In this document: positions 19,439-28,226 of the stretch, one piece after another
Numbering within the stretch: the stretch's first letter is position 1
How the letters are laid out: the number at the start of each line of letters is the position of its first letter
NCBI RefSeq assembly: GCF_900109955.1
Contig: NZ_FOJB01000001.1
Span: 1,612,001-1,676,000 of the forward strand
DNA: 64,000 nucleotides
Reading direction: 5' to 3'
Source of the DNA: Aliiroseovarius sediminilitoris
Lineage (GTDB): Bacteria; Pseudomonadota; Alphaproteobacteria; Rhodobacterales; Rhodobacteraceae
Translations under genes and position numbers: made by a program
Notes under the pieces: generated by a model
What the model was told of the DNA's origin: nothing
Database searches by the model: none
The model's input: only the letters and a program-made list of their open reading frames with translations

Positions 19439-21193
19439 TTAAACCAGCGTCGCGCCCGAGGAACCGATAACGCCCTGCGTTTCGGCTTCGCCCAGAAGCA
19501 TCTTGTTATGTGGCTCGCCCGACGGGATCATCGGGAAGCAGTTGGCGTGTTTTTCGACCAGAACGTCCAGAATAAACGGGCCGTCATAGTCCAGCATTTC
19601 CTGAATGGCGTCGTCCAACTCGGCCGGGTCAGACACCTGTCGGCCTTTGCAGCCGAACGCTTCAGCCAATTTCACGAAGTCTGGCAGGCTTTCCGACCAG
19701 CTGTGTGAATAGCGTTCACCGTGCAATAGCTCCTGCCACTGGCGCACCATGCCCAGACGTTCATTGTTCAGGATGAACTGCTTGATCGGGGCGCGGAACT
19801 GAACGGCAGTGCCCATTTCCTGCATGTTCATCAACCAGCTGGCATCACCGGCCACGTTGATCACACAAGCGTCCGGATGCGCGATCTGCGCGCCAAGCGA
19901 GGCGGGCAGGCCATAGCCCATCGTCCCCAACCCGCCCGAGGTAAGCCAGCGGTTGGGATCGTTGAAGCCCAGGAATTGTGCCGCCCACATCTGGTGCTGG
20001 CCCACTTCCGTGGCGACATAGCGATCCTTGTCCTTGGTCAACGCTTCCAGCCGTTCCATCGCGTATTGCGGTTGGATGACCTTGTCGTCCGGTTGATAGG
20101 ACAGGCAGTCGCGCCCGCGCCATTCGTCGATCTTGGCGACCCAGGTGGCCAACGCCGCTCCATTCGTCTTGCGCCCGCGCGCTTTCCAGATTTTCAGCAT
20201 GTCTTCAAGCACATGGCCCACATCGCCAATGATCGGAATCTCGACATGGATGACCTTGTTGATCGAGCTGGGATCAATGTCGATATGCGCTTTTTTCGAT
20301 CCGGGGCTGAACGCGTCGATCCGTCCGGTGATGCGGTCGTCAAACCGCGCGCCGACACAGATCATCAGATCGCAATCATGCATCGCCATGTTGGCTTCAT
20401 ACAGCCCGTGCATCCCCAGCATCCCCAGCCAGTGCTCGCCATTGGCCGGGTAGGCTCCCAACCCCATCAGGGTCGATGTGATCGGGAAGCCGGTGGCATC
20501 CACCAGCTCGCGCAGCAACTGGCAGGCGTCGGGACCGGAGTTGATTACGCCGCCGCCGGTGTAAAAGATCGGTCGCTTGGCCGTTTCCATCGCCGCGACC
20601 AGTTCGGTGATCGCCTCGATATCGCCTCGCACCTGCGGGGTATAGTGGTTGGTTTCCGCCTTTGCGGGCGGGGTATAGTCGCCGGTCGCGAACTGCACAT
20701 CCTTGGGAATGTCCACCAATGTCGGACCCGGGCGCCCTGCGGTGGCCACGTGAAACGCCTGATGGATCACATCGGACAGTTTGTCGGTCTCTTTCACCAG
20801 CCAGTTGTGTTTGGTGCAGGGGCGGGTGATGCCCACTGTGTCGGCTTCCTGAAACCCGTCCGTGCCGATCATGAAGGTCGGCACCTGACCGGTCAGCACC
20901 ACGATGGGGATCGAATCCAGCAACGCATCGGTCAGACCCGTCACCGCATTGGTCGCGCCGGGGCCGGAGGTGACAAGGACAACGCCGGGTTTGCCGGTCG
21001 AGCGGGCATAGCCTTCGGCCGCGTGCACCGCGCCTTGTTCATGGCGTACCAGAATGTGCCGGATGTCATTTTGTTGAAAAATCTCGTCATAGATCGGTAG
21101 GACAGCGCCCCCCGGATAGCCGAATACTGTGTCGACACCCTGATCCTTCAGGGCTTGCACCACCATTTTCGCTCCGGTCATTTGACGTGTCAT
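19439..21193 (-). CDS. ilvB: Acetolactate synthase large (catalytic) subunit
   Basis: This thiamine-diphosphate enzyme condenses two pyruvates (or pyruvate and 2-oxobutyrate), the first common step of valine, leucine and isoleucine synthesis. Family features: [13 protein letters not shown], the catalytic glutamate in [32 protein letters not shown], GDGxxN-type TPP site seen as [15 protein letters not shown] followed by [12 protein letters not shown], and a late PMIPSG. From ATG 21193 the protein is 584 aa, the normal size; GGAGAG is just upstream. An in-frame extension to 21262 would run into the terminator hairpin of the leader, so it is rejected. It forms an operon with ilvH. Confidence 0.95.
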   Translation of the reverse strand: MTRQMTGAKMVVQALKDQGVDTVFGYPGGAVLPIYDEIFQQNDIRHILVRHEQGAVHAAEGYARSTGKPGVVLVTSGPGATNAVTGLTDALLDSIPIVVLTGQVPTFMIGTDGFQEADTVGITRPCTKHNWLVKETDKLSDVIHQAFHVATAGRPGPTLVDIPKDVQFATGDYTPPAKAETNHYTPQVRGDIEAITELVAAMETAKRPIFYTGGGVINSGPDACQLLRELVDATGFPITSTLMGLGAYPANGEHWLGMLGMHGLYEANMAMHDCDLMICVGARFDDRITGRIDAFSPGSKKAHIDIDPSSINKVIHVEIPIIGDVGHVLEDMLKIWKARGRKTNGAALATWVAKIDEWRGRDCLSYQPDDKVIQPQYAMERLEALTKDKDRYVATEVGQHQMWAAQFLGFNDPNRWLTSGGLGTMGYGLPASLGAQIAHPDACVINVAGDASWLMNMQEMGTAVQFRAPIKQFILNNERLGMVRQWQELLHGERYSHSWSESLPDFVKLAEAFGCKGRQVSDPAELDDAIQEMLDYDGPFILDVLVEKHANCFPMIPSGEPHNKMLLGEAETQGVIGSSGATLV

Positions 21194-21222
21194 CACTCTC
21201 TCCGTTCCACGTGCGTTTTTCA

Positions 21223-21248
21223 CAAAAAAGCCCCCGATTTTCGGGGGC
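21223..21248 (-). terminator. Attenuator terminator of the ilvBH leader
   Basis: On the minus strand, GCCCCCG / CGGGGGC flank a short A/T loop and are followed directly by TTTTTT, about 30 bases before the ilvB start. Its upstream arm overlaps the segment GCGCC that can pair instead with the end of the leader peptide sequence. Confidence 0.85.
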
Positions 21249-21289
21249 GCATGGGGATCCAATATGGTTCCGTTACCGGCCCATGCGCC
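21246..21289 (-). promoter_or_regulatory. Antiterminator hairpin of the ilvBH leader
   Basis: A perfect 10-bp inverted repeat, GGCGCATGGG (21280-21289 on minus) with CCCATGCGCC (21246-21255). The upstream arm lies in the last codons of the leader peptide; the downstream arm runs into the base of the terminator stem, so the two hairpins are mutually exclusive. This is the expected layout of transcription attenuation. Confidence 0.8.
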
Positions 21290-21320
21290 ATTTCCTTACA
21301 AGTACGAGGACGCTGCTCAT
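21273..21320 (-). CDS. ilv operon leader peptide
   Basis: A 15-codon frame, ATG to TAA, encoding [15 protein letters not shown], with a run of Val-Leu-Val-Leu-Val at residues 4-8. AAGGA lies about 10 bases upstream of the ATG. Leader peptides rich in the regulated amino acids control branched-chain operons by ribosome stalling: scarce charged Val- or Leu-tRNA stalls the ribosome early, allowing the antiterminator. Too short for homology evidence, but its composition, position and overlap with the hairpins support it strongly. Confidence 0.8.
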   Translation of the reverse strand: MSSVLVLVRKWRMGR

Positions 21321-21544
21321 CGCAACATATTCCTTAACCTTGCCCACTTGGTTCGCTGGTGGGGCTTTTGACAATAATGGCGCGACATTATGAGGGGGGC
21401 AGAAGGGCGTCAACCGGGAAATGAGCGAATAAAGTGTCGCAGTCGACGTTTTTTTGAAATTTTCAGAATATTATGGGGTGGTGTGGCGCAATTAATGACA
21501 AAGCAGAGGTCAGATTTCGGGGTTGCCGCCTGATTTGGCTGTCC
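21321..21544. other. Non-coding region between bpt and the ilv leader
   Basis: Together with the leader this makes a gap of about 350 bases without a large gene. It should hold the ilvBH promoter, but I could not assign clear -35 and -10 boxes; TTGTCA is present on the minus strand without a convincing -10 at 17 bases. No other structure was recognised. Confidence 0.4.
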
Positions 21545-22396
21545 CTAGCCGCCACGGGAGCGCACCGTATCGGGCAGCGTTATGCTGGCGACCTGCTCGG
21601 CGATCGGGTCAGTGGAAAGCGGGTGAAGCTCGGACGCGTAATCCTCGTCCCCCTTCAACGATGTCCATTCCCCCTGACGATATATCTCCAGCGCCGAGAA
21701 CTTGGCCTTGTAGTCCATCTTCGGACTGCCCGGCACCCAATAGCCAAGATAGACGTAAGGCAGACCGGCTTCGCGCGCGATCTGGATGTGATCCAGGATC
21801 ATATGCGTGCCAAGCGAAGTTTTGGTGCGGGCCGGGTCATAGAAGGAATAGACCATCGACAAGCCGTCATCCAACACATCGGTCAGGCACACCGCGCGCA
21901 AAGGGCCGGTGGGTTCGTCGCCCGGTTCCTGACCCTTGCCGCGTTCGGAATACTCGATTACGCGGCTTTTGATCGGGGTCTCTTCAATCATCGCGGCAAA
22001 TTCGAACACATCCATATCGGCCATACCGCCATCAGCGTGGCGGGTGTCAAGATAGCGGCGGAACAGTTCATACTGATCCTCGCTGGCCCACGGGGCGCGG
22101 GCGCGGCGTTCCAGATCGTCATTGCGCTTCATCGTGCGGCGCTGGCCTTTGGTCGGCACAAAGTCCGCCACGCGGATGCGGGCGGACAGGCAGGCCGAAC
22201 ATTCGGCGCAGGACGGACGATAGAGCACGTTCTGGGATCGGCGGAACCCTTGCTTTGACAGCGTGTCATTCAGCGTGCTTGCGTGTTCGCCTTGCAGCGC
22301 AGTGAACAGTTTGCGTTCCATCCGGCCGTTCAGGTAAGGACACTCCTGCGGCGCGGTCACATAGAACTGGGGTGCAAGCGGTAATGTATGGCGCAT
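21545..22396 (-). CDS. bpt: Aspartate/glutamate leucyltransferase (Bpt; arginyl-tRNA-protein transferase family)
   Basis: Transfers an amino acid, leucine in the bacterial Bpt group, from aminoacyl-tRNA to proteins beginning with Asp or Glu, marking them for ClpS/ClpAP degradation through the N-degron pathway. The N-terminal cysteine cluster CPYLNGR and [30 protein letters not shown], and the C-terminal [19 protein letters not shown] are typical. From ATG 22396 the protein is 283 aa; an upstream TTG at 22417 would add seven residues. The specific donor amino acid is inferred from the bacterial group rather than visible in the sequence. Confidence 0.9.
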   Translation of the reverse strand: MRHTLPLAPQFYVTAPQECPYLNGRMERKLFTALQGEHASTLNDTLSKQGFRRSQNVLYRPSCAECSACLSARIRVADFVPTKGQRRTMKRNDDLERRARAPWASEDQYELFRRYLDTRHADGGMADMDVFEFAAMIEETPIKSRVIEYSERGKGQEPGDEPTGPLRAVCLTDVLDDGLSMVYSFYDPARTKTSLGTHMILDHIQIAREAGLPYVYLGYWVPGSPKMDYKAKFSALEIYRQGEWTSLKGDEDYASELHPLSTDPIAEQVASITLPDTVRSRGG

Positions 22397-22519
22397 GACA
22401 CTTTCAAGATTGCTCAAGTGATCAAAAGTTAGCCCGGACTGCCAGATCGGGCAAGTCCCCGTCAGTCATAAGGTAAACTTGGCGCGTAGCGGCACCACAT
22501 AGCTTGCAAAAGGGATGGC

Positions 22520-23008
22520 TCAGCGGCCAGCGGCACGGTTTAGCGCAGCAGTGCCCAGCATCATGTCAACCAAACCTTGCCCGCGCGGCGTGGTGAACAT
22601 CATCACGATCGAGATCAGTTGCACGACAAAGGTCGACATCGACACGAAATACCCCAGCGTGTGCAGGGCGGCGGTGGTGCGGTCGAACCGTTCACCGCGG
22701 TGATTGCGAAGCTCGATCGCGGTCAGACGCATCCCCAATGTTGCAGACGCGTTCGACAGGGTGGTCACGCGATAGACAAAGCTGACTGCCAGATAGATCA
22801 GTCCCCACAGGAAAAAGCCTATGCCGAAGGTCAAAAGGCTGATCAGTACGCAGATTGCAGCGATCAGCACCACATCAATGAACCAGGCAAACAGGCGCTT
22901 CAGGGTGACGTCGGTGTAGAACTCGGCCTGTGTGTCAGGGTCAGGAAGACCCCAATAGGCGCGTCGGCCGTCTTCTTCGCGATGATGCGCATGTGGGAAA
23001 TCAGACAT
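22520..23008 (-). CDS. RDD-family membrane protein
   Basis: A 162-residue integral membrane protein of the RDD family, named for conserved Arg-Asp-Asp residues. Here the first segment has LKRLFAWFIDVVLIAAICVL with the Arg and Asp in place, then a second hydrophobic stretch FGIGFFLWGLIYLAVSFVYR, the amphipathic LGMRLTAIELRNHRGE, and a last segment FVSMSTFVVQLISIVMMF. Function is unknown in most RDD proteins; some are linked to ion exchange. AGGA precedes ATG 23008. It lies downstream of the DUF2852 gene on the same strand, separated by a GC-rich inverted repeat. Confidence 0.85.
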   Translation of the reverse strand: MSDFPHAHHREEDGRRAYWGLPDPDTQAEFYTDVTLKRLFAWFIDVVLIAAICVLISLLTFGIGFFLWGLIYLAVSFVYRVTTLSNASATLGMRLTAIELRNHRGERFDRTTAALHTLGYFVSMSTFVVQLISIVMMFTTPRGQGLVDMMLGTAALNRAAGR

Positions 23009-23043
23009 GGTCGGTCCTGTGTGCTTGTGCAGGTTGGCAGAGA

Positions 23044-23069
23044 ACCCGGCCCAATAATTCGGGCCGGGT
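23044..23069 (-). repeat. GC-rich inverted repeat between DUF2852 and RDD genes
   Basis: ACCCGGCCC and GGGCCGGGT form a perfect 9-bp stem around a short AT-rich loop. On the minus strand it follows the DUF2852 stop by about 35 bases but lacks a T-run, so it could be a weak terminator or an mRNA-stabilising hairpin. Confidence 0.6.
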
Positions 23070-23103
23070 GGGGCTGTCACTTATGTATGTGTCAGCTGTC
23101 GGA

Positions 23104-23631
23104 TTACGACTTTTTCTTTTTCTTCTCGCGGGCGGGTTCGTCCAGAACCTCGACATCGTCCACATCGTCGTCGGCATAGTCATCTTCATATGCTTCGTCG
23201 CGAGTGGCCTGGGCGGCATTGGCGCGTTCATCCATGAACTGGTCGAACTCGGACTTGTCCTTGGCGGCGCGCAGGCGTTCAAGAAAGGCTTCGAACGCTT
23301 CCTGTTCGCTCATCAACCGGCGCAGGGTTTCCGCCTTATAGGCGTCGAACGCAGTGTTGCCCGAGGTCGAGAAGCCGTGGCGGCGCGCGTAACGTGCATC
23401 TTTCCATGCGGTGGTTTCGGTCGAACGGCGATGGCTGCAAGATTTCGAGAACATGCGTTTGCTCCAGATCATATAGGCAAGAAGGGCCAGCCCGATGGGC
23501 CAGAAAAAGATGAAGCTGATGACCATGGCGGCGATCCACGCGCCTTTGCCGCGCTCGTCAAGCCATGCTTCGCTTCGCGAAAACCAGCCACGCGGGGTGG
23601 CGGGGAAGTCGGTTTGAGCGGCGGTGTTCAT
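23104..23631 (-). CDS. DUF2852 family membrane-anchored protein
   Basis: A 175-residue protein with one strong transmembrane segment (about residues 33-53, WIAAMVISFIFFWPIGLALL) and a cytosolic, charged C-terminal half that may be helical (LRRLMSEQEAFEAFLERL). The tail is highly acidic then ends in a lysine run. This layout matches DUF2852 proteins of alphaproteobacteria, whose role is unknown. GGAGACC precedes ATG 23631. Two inverted-repeat operators lie upstream (23657-23675 and 23715-23735), suggesting specific regulation. Confidence 0.75.
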   Translation of the reverse strand: MNTAAQTDFPATPRGWFSRSEAWLDERGKGAWIAAMVISFIFFWPIGLALLAYMIWSKRMFSKSCSHRRSTETTAWKDARYARRHGFSTSGNTAFDAYKAETLRRLMSEQEAFEAFLERLRAAKDKSEFDQFMDERANAAQATRDEAYEDDYADDDVDDVEVLDEPAREKKKKKS

Positions 23632-23656
23632 GGTAGGTCTCCGTAGTTGGCGTTCA

Positions 23657-23675
23657 ATGTGAATGTCTTTCACAT
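23657..23675. promoter_or_regulatory. Inverted repeat ATGTGAA-N5-TTCACAT upstream of DUF2852 gene
   Basis: Seven-base arms around TGTCT, 26 bases upstream of the DUF2852 start codon. It resembles a CRP/FNR-type half-site pair (TGTGA / TCACA) but with spacing 7 instead of 6, so no regulator is assigned. Confidence 0.5.
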
Positions 23676-23714
23676 GATTAGGATGTGGGAATTTTTGGTC
23701 TGCCATCAAGAGTT

Positions 23715-23735
23715 AATGTAAAACTTTTTTACATT
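23715..23735. promoter_or_regulatory. Perfect inverted repeat AATGTAAAA-N3-TTTTACATT
   Basis: A 9-bp perfect palindrome with a three-base centre, about 85 bases upstream of the DUF2852 start. Probably an operator. TGT and ACA are 11 bases apart, one short of the PpsR/CrtJ pattern TGT-N12-ACA, so that assignment is not supported. Confidence 0.5.
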
Positions 23736-23811
23736 GTTTGAACAAAGCGTTGATTCTAATTATAAAAAATTGCCGATAATTGATGATTTTTCGGCGCGGT
23801 CTCGTGGTGAT

Positions 23812-24342
23812 TCAGGCGCGCGGACCGAACCACATGCGCCGGATCAGACCGTCTTTCAGCACATATTGGTGATACAGCCACCCTGCGATATGTGCGACGA
23901 TCGTCAGCGCGAGAAGGGTTGCGGTGATCCCGTGCAGCACGCGCGGGGTCAAATCATCGAAAGTTTCGGGCAGGGGGGTGCCAGACCCACCGAATACGAT
24001 TGCTGGCAGACCTGCGGTGATCGAAATTCCGATACCGCTGACCACCATCAACAGCACCAGCACGTAAAGCCCCCAATGTGCGGCGCGCGCGCCGATGTTC
24101 AGAAGGCCATTTCCCGCATCGGCTTTGGGCGGGTGCGGGGTCCTGAGCCGTGTGACCAGCCGCAGCAGCATCAAAGTGCCAATCACCAGACCGACCGTCA
24201 TGTGGGCCCATAGGCTGAACATTTTGTCCGGGCTGTCATTGGGCAGGGGGGCCAAAACCTGGCTTCCCATGACCAGCGCGCCGATGATCAGTCCGGCTAG
24301 GATCCAGTGCAGGGCAACCAGAAGGGGGTGATAGCGGGCCAT
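23812..24342 (-). CDS. Cytochrome b561 family protein
   Basis: A 176-residue four-helix di-haem membrane protein that moves electrons in the cytoplasmic membrane. Hydrophobic helices start near residues 5, 45, 86 and 135, with histidines in the expected places: YHPLLVALHW in helix 1, LWAHMTVG in helix 2, ARAAHWGLYVL in helix 3, and VLHGITATLLALTIVAHIAGW in helix 4. It is the bacterial superoxide-oxidase/b561 type (CybB-like). It stands alone on the minus strand; the partner is not visible. Confidence 0.87.
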   Translation of the reverse strand: MARYHPLLVALHWILAGLIIGALVMGSQVLAPLPNDSPDKMFSLWAHMTVGLVIGTLMLLRLVTRLRTPHPPKADAGNGLLNIGARAAHWGLYVLVLLMVVSGIGISITAGLPAIVFGGSGTPLPETFDDLTPRVLHGITATLLALTIVAHIAGWLYHQYVLKDGLIRRMWFGPRA

Positions 24343-24454
24343 GGCGGTCTCCAGTTCGGGAATGCCTGGTTCATATTAGTTGCATTTGCAAGATTGGCAA
24401 GAGAGGGCTTGCAAATGCAAGCTATTGTGGCAGGCTTGGGCAAGACGCACTGTG

Positions 24455-24934
24455 TCAGGCTGGGCCTGTCACAAAATCGCCCTCCTCCGCCGATGCCGCC
24501 CTGATCAATGCAGATGGTGGGGCAGGAAACACATGACGCGGAGTGCCCGCCGCCGCCCAGACCGTATCGAAGGCCAACAGGCGCGGGTCATAATAGGCGC
24601 GCACGGACTGGATCAGACCAACCGGAGAGACGCCCCCGATGGCAAAACCAGTTTCGGCACGGATCAGCTTGGCATCCGCCTTGCCCAACGGCTCGCCCGC
24701 CAGCGCCGAGGCTTTTTCCGCGTCCACCTGATTGCCGCCTGCGGTCAGGAACAGCACGACATGTCCGCTGTCCTCGCCGCGAAAGATGATCGACTTGGCG
24801 ATCTGATCCAGCGCACAGCCCACCGCGCAAGCCGCATCTGCGGCGGTGCGGGTGCCATCTGACATCTCACGGATTTCCGTGTCGATCCCAAGGTCCATCA
24901 GGGCGGTCCGCACCCGCTTCAGGCTTTTCGACAT
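24455..24934 (-). CDS. YbaK/EbsC-type aminoacyl-tRNA deacylase
   Basis: YbaK-domain proteins hydrolyse mischarged tRNAs, for example Cys- or Ala-tRNA-Pro. The domain is seen as AADAACAVGCALDQIAKSIIFRG (lysine at ~47), HVVLFLTAGGNQVDAEKASAL and ETGFAIGGVSPVG. From ATG 24934 the product is 159 aa, the usual size. The start is taken there because the domain begins just downstream; a long extension would run into glnE on the other strand. It is divergent from glnE. Which mischarged tRNA it edits is not determined. Confidence 0.87.
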   Translation of the reverse strand: MSKSLKRVRTALMDLGIDTEIREMSDGTRTAADAACAVGCALDQIAKSIIFRGEDSGHVVLFLTAGGNQVDAEKASALAGEPLGKADAKLIRAETGFAIGGVSPVGLIQSVRAYYDPRLLAFDTVWAAAGTPRHVFPAPPSALIRAASAEEGDFVTGPA

Positions 24935-25066
24935 ATGTCCGTCCTTGTCGTGCTCGTATTGCAGCCACGTTATCCCATCCCCTGCACAGCACAAGGCGCG
25001 CGACTTAATTGCCGCAGGTGTAACTCGCCAGTTGACCCGCTCAGACCCGCAGCGCAATTTGCCCGC

Positions 25067-27868
25067 ATGATCCAGGAACCCTTTGCTGCCCGCATCACCC
25101 GCTGCCCGATCCCCTTTGAGGCCGAACCGGCAGATGAGGTCGTCACGCTGTTTGCCGACCAACCGCCCGAACTGCGCGAGGTGCTGAAAGGCACTGCTGG
25201 TTGTGCGCCCTATCTGAAAGGCCTGATGGAGAAGCAGGCAGATTGGTTGCGAGCGGCGTTGGTCGGGGCACCGGAAGATGCGATTGCTACGGTTCTTTCC
25301 GATATATCGCCACAAGCGGATAGCGACAGCGCCCTGCGCGCCACGTTGCGCATAGCAAAGCAGCGGGTCGCCTTGTTGGCGGGGCTGGCCGATCTGGCCG
25401 GTGTTTATACTCTGGAACAAGTGACCGGCGCGCTGACCGATCTGGCTGATCATGCCACAAACACGGCGATGCAGTTTCAGGTCGCGCAGGAAATCCGGCG
25501 GGGCAAATTACCCGGAATGACCGAAGATGACATTGCGACGGCAGGCGGCATGGTGGCCATGGCGATGGGCAAGATGGGCGCGCATGAGCTGAATTTTAGC
25601 TCGGACATTGACCTGATCATGCTGTTTGATGACAGCAAGTTCGAAGGGACCGATTTCCATGACGCCCGCGCCAGTCACATCCGTGCCACCCGCAAGATGA
25701 GCGCGATGCTGTCCGAGTTGACCGCCGACGGCTATGTGTTCCGCACCGATTTGCGCCTGCGCCCCGATCCGGCGGTGACGCCCGTCTGCGTGTCGATGGA
25801 AGCGGCCGAGCGCTACTACGAAAGCCTCGGCCGCACGTGGGAACGCGCGGCCCATATCAAAGCCCGGCCTTGTGGCGGGGACATCGCGGCAGGCGATGCC
25901 TATCTGACCCGGCTGCGCCCGTTCATCTGGCGCAAACATCTGGACTTCGCCGCCATTCAGGACGCTCATGACATGCGCCTGCGTATCCGCGAACACAAAG
26001 GCCTGCATGGCGATATTACCTTGCCCAGCCACGACATGAAACTGGGGCGCGGTGGCATTCGCGAGATCGAGTTTTTCACCCAGACCCGCCAGATCATCGC
26101 GGGGGGAAGAGACGAATCCCTGCGGTTGCGCGGCACCGTCGACGGGTTGGCGGCGCTGGCGGGCAAGGGGTGGATCCCCGGCGACGTGGCCCGGACGCTG
26201 ACCGATCATTACCGTTTCCACCGCGAGGTCGAACACCGTGTCCAGATGATGCGCGACGCGCAAACGCATAAACTACCATCGACCGACGAAGGGTTTGACC
26301 GTCTGGCGCGGATGATGGGGGAAGGGGACACGGATGGCCTGAAAATGCGTCTCCACGACGCTTTGTCCGAGGTGCATACAGTCACCGAGAGTTTCTTTGC
26401 CCCCGATGGCTCGGCCGCCGGCACCCGCGAACTGGACGAGACCGAGGCCGAGATTGTCCACCGCTGGGAAAGCTATCCCTGCCTGCGCTCGACCCGTGCG
26501 GTCGAGATTTTCAACCGGTTGAAACCGGACCTGCTGGCGCGTTTGGCCGAAGCCCCGCGCCCGCATCAGGCCTTGATCCATTTCGACGGTTTCCTGTCGC
26601 GTCTGCCTGCCGGTGTGCAGCTCTTCTCGCTGTTCGAAGCCAACCCGACGCTTGTTGATCTGATCGTTGACATCGCCGCCACGGCACCGGCACTGGCTGC
26701 GTATCTGGGCCACAACGCGCAGGTGCTGGATGCGGTGATCGGCGGTGGGTTTTTCGAAGATTGGCCGGGTGCAAAGGCGCTTCAGTCGCAACTTGAACAC
26801 CGCTTGCAGATTCTGCCGGATTACGAGGCGCGGCTGGATGGAACGCGCCGCTGGATGAAGGAATGGCATTTCCGTATCGGTGTGCACCTTTTGCGCGGGT
26901 TGATCACGGCACGCGAGGCGGGCACGCAATACAGCGACCTTGCCGATGCCGTGATCCGCGCGATCTGGCCGGTGGTGGTCGAGAACTTCTCGGCCAAACA
27001 CGGCAACCCACCGGGGGCGGGGGCGGCGATCATCGGAATGGGCTCGCTGGGTGCACGCAGCCTGACGGCAACGTCCGATCTTGATCTCATCATGATCTAC
27101 GACCCCGAGGGCAAAGAAATCTCGGATGGCCGTCGCCCGTTGGCGACCCGCACCTATTACGCCCGTCTCACACAAGCCTTCCTGACCGCTCTATCCGCCC
27201 CGATGGCCGAAGGGCGTCTATACGAGGTTGACATGCGTCTGCGTCCCTCGGGTCGTCAGGGGCCGGTGGCAACTTCAATCGACAGTTTCCGTGCTTATCA
27301 GAAAGATGAAGCCTGGACGTGGGAGCATCTGGCCCTGACCCGCGCGCGCGTCGTGACCGGTCCAGCGAGTGTGACCACCGCTTATAACGACGCCCGCGCC
27401 GAGGTGATGGGGTTTGATCGCGACCCGGCCAAGGTGGTGGCGGACGTGATCGACATGCGTAGCCGGATCGCCGAGGCGAAATCCGGCGGCGGCGCACTGG
27501 ATGCCAAGCTGGGTGTCGGGCATTTGCAAGACGTGGAACTGGTCGCGCAGGCCGCTGCGCTTCTGTCCCACAACACCGCACGCGATCCGGCTGCGCAGAT
27601 CGAGCAAGGCGTGGCGCTTGGCTGGTTTTCACCCGCACAGGGGCAGGCGATGGCCGACAGCCACGACCTGATGTGGCGGCTCCAGGCGGTCTCAAAACTT
27701 CTGTCAGAAGGGCCGTTGGACCTTGACGCGCTGGGGAAGGGCGGTCAGGACTTGCTCTTGCGTGAAACCGGTGCCGAAAGCGAGGCGGCGCTGGTCAAGG
27801 ATTTAGAGACCAAGGCAAGGGCCGCCGCCCACGCCATAGACAAGGTGCTGGCGTCACCCCCGGTTTAA
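25067..27868 (+). CDS. glnE: Bifunctional glutamine synthetase adenylyltransferase/deadenylylase
   Basis: GlnE attaches AMP to glutamine synthetase when nitrogen is plentiful and removes it when nitrogen is scarce, under PII control. Two nucleotidyltransferase halves are present: the N-terminal one with AMGKMGAHELNFSSDIDLIM (residues ~165-185) and the C-terminal one with GMGSLGARSLTATSDLDLIM (~658-680); both keep the Asp-x-Asp metal pair. The central VHLLRG.ITAREAGTQYSDLAD region links them. From ATG 25067 the length is 933 aa, near the usual 940-980. Upstream in-frame starts exist, so the N terminus is uncertain. Confidence 0.94.
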   Translation: MIQEPFAARITRCPIPFEAEPADEVVTLFADQPPELREVLKGTAGCAPYLKGLMEKQADWLRAALVGAPEDAIATVLSDISPQADSDSALRATLRIAKQRVALLAGLADLAGVYTLEQVTGALTDLADHATNTAMQFQVAQEIRRGKLPGMTEDDIATAGGMVAMAMGKMGAHELNFSSDIDLIMLFDDSKFEGTDFHDARASHIRATRKMSAMLSELTADGYVFRTDLRLRPDPAVTPVCVSMEAAERYYESLGRTWERAAHIKARPCGGDIAAGDAYLTRLRPFIWRKHLDFAAIQDAHDMRLRIREHKGLHGDITLPSHDMKLGRGGIREIEFFTQTRQIIAGGRDESLRLRGTVDGLAALAGKGWIPGDVARTLTDHYRFHREVEHRVQMMRDAQTHKLPSTDEGFDRLARMMGEGDTDGLKMRLHDALSEVHTVTESFFAPDGSAAGTRELDETEAEIVHRWESYPCLRSTRAVEIFNRLKPDLLARLAEAPRPHQALIHFDGFLSRLPAGVQLFSLFEANPTLVDLIVDIAATAPALAAYLGHNAQVLDAVIGGGFFEDWPGAKALQSQLEHRLQILPDYEARLDGTRRWMKEWHFRIGVHLLRGLITAREAGTQYSDLADAVIRAIWPVVVENFSAKHGNPPGAGAAIIGMGSLGARSLTATSDLDLIMIYDPEGKEISDGRRPLATRTYYARLTQAFLTALSAPMAEGRLYEVDMRLRPSGRQGPVATSIDSFRAYQKDEAWTWEHLALTRARVVTGPASVTTAYNDARAEVMGFDRDPAKVVADVIDMRSRIAEAKSGGGALDAKLGVGHLQDVELVAQAAALLSHNTARDPAAQIEQGVALGWFSPAQGQAMADSHDLMWRLQAVSKLLSEGPLDLDALGKGGQDLLLRETGAESEAALVKDLETKARAAAHAIDKVLASPPV

Positions 27869-27899
27869 CCCACCCGGACCGCCACACCGTGGAGGCATC

Positions 27900-28172
27900 A
27901 TGACAGACCTCATCAAAGCCATCGACCCGCGCGGCCTGATCCGCGAAAGCTACCGCATCGAAGGGATCCGGATCGAGGAATGCCGATCCATCTTTTTGGA
28001 CTGGGCGCTGTTTGACGATCACGAGATGGCGCAGGCCGAGCGAATTACGACGTTGCTGGACCACTATGGCGCGGACGCGCCGGACCACCCGATGACACAG
28101 GTGATGCGGCTGGCACTGGACGAGGCCGCAACCCCGAAGCGGCGCGGGGGGCGAAAGGGCAGAGTGGGGTAA
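27900..28172 (+). CDS. Conserved small protein of unknown function
   Basis: A 90-residue soluble protein without signal peptide. The central part is acidic and mixed (IRIEECRSIFLDWALFDDHEM), and the C terminus ends in a basic stretch KRRGGRKGR. GGAGGC lies 5 bases before the ATG, and it starts 31 bases after glnE, so it is probably cotranscribed with it. I do not recognise a domain; codon use matches the neighbours, which supports a real gene. Confidence 0.6.
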   Translation: MTDLIKAIDPRGLIRESYRIEGIRIEECRSIFLDWALFDDHEMAQAERITTLLDHYGADAPDHPMTQVMRLALDEAATPKRRGGRKGRVG

Positions 28173-28226
28173 ACGGTATGCAAGGTGTGACTTCGGCACC
28201 TGGGTTGGCAATGATGAAGTTCGTTC

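Noticed and set aside
19877-21100. 407-codon plus-strand frame opposite ilvB
   Set aside because: Rich in His, Arg and Gly, as expected for the complement of a high-GC gene; ilvB on the minus strand is certain.
23715-23735. PpsR/CrtJ photosynthesis-gene operator
   Set aside because: TGT and ACA are 11, not 12, bases apart, and no photosynthesis gene is in the window.
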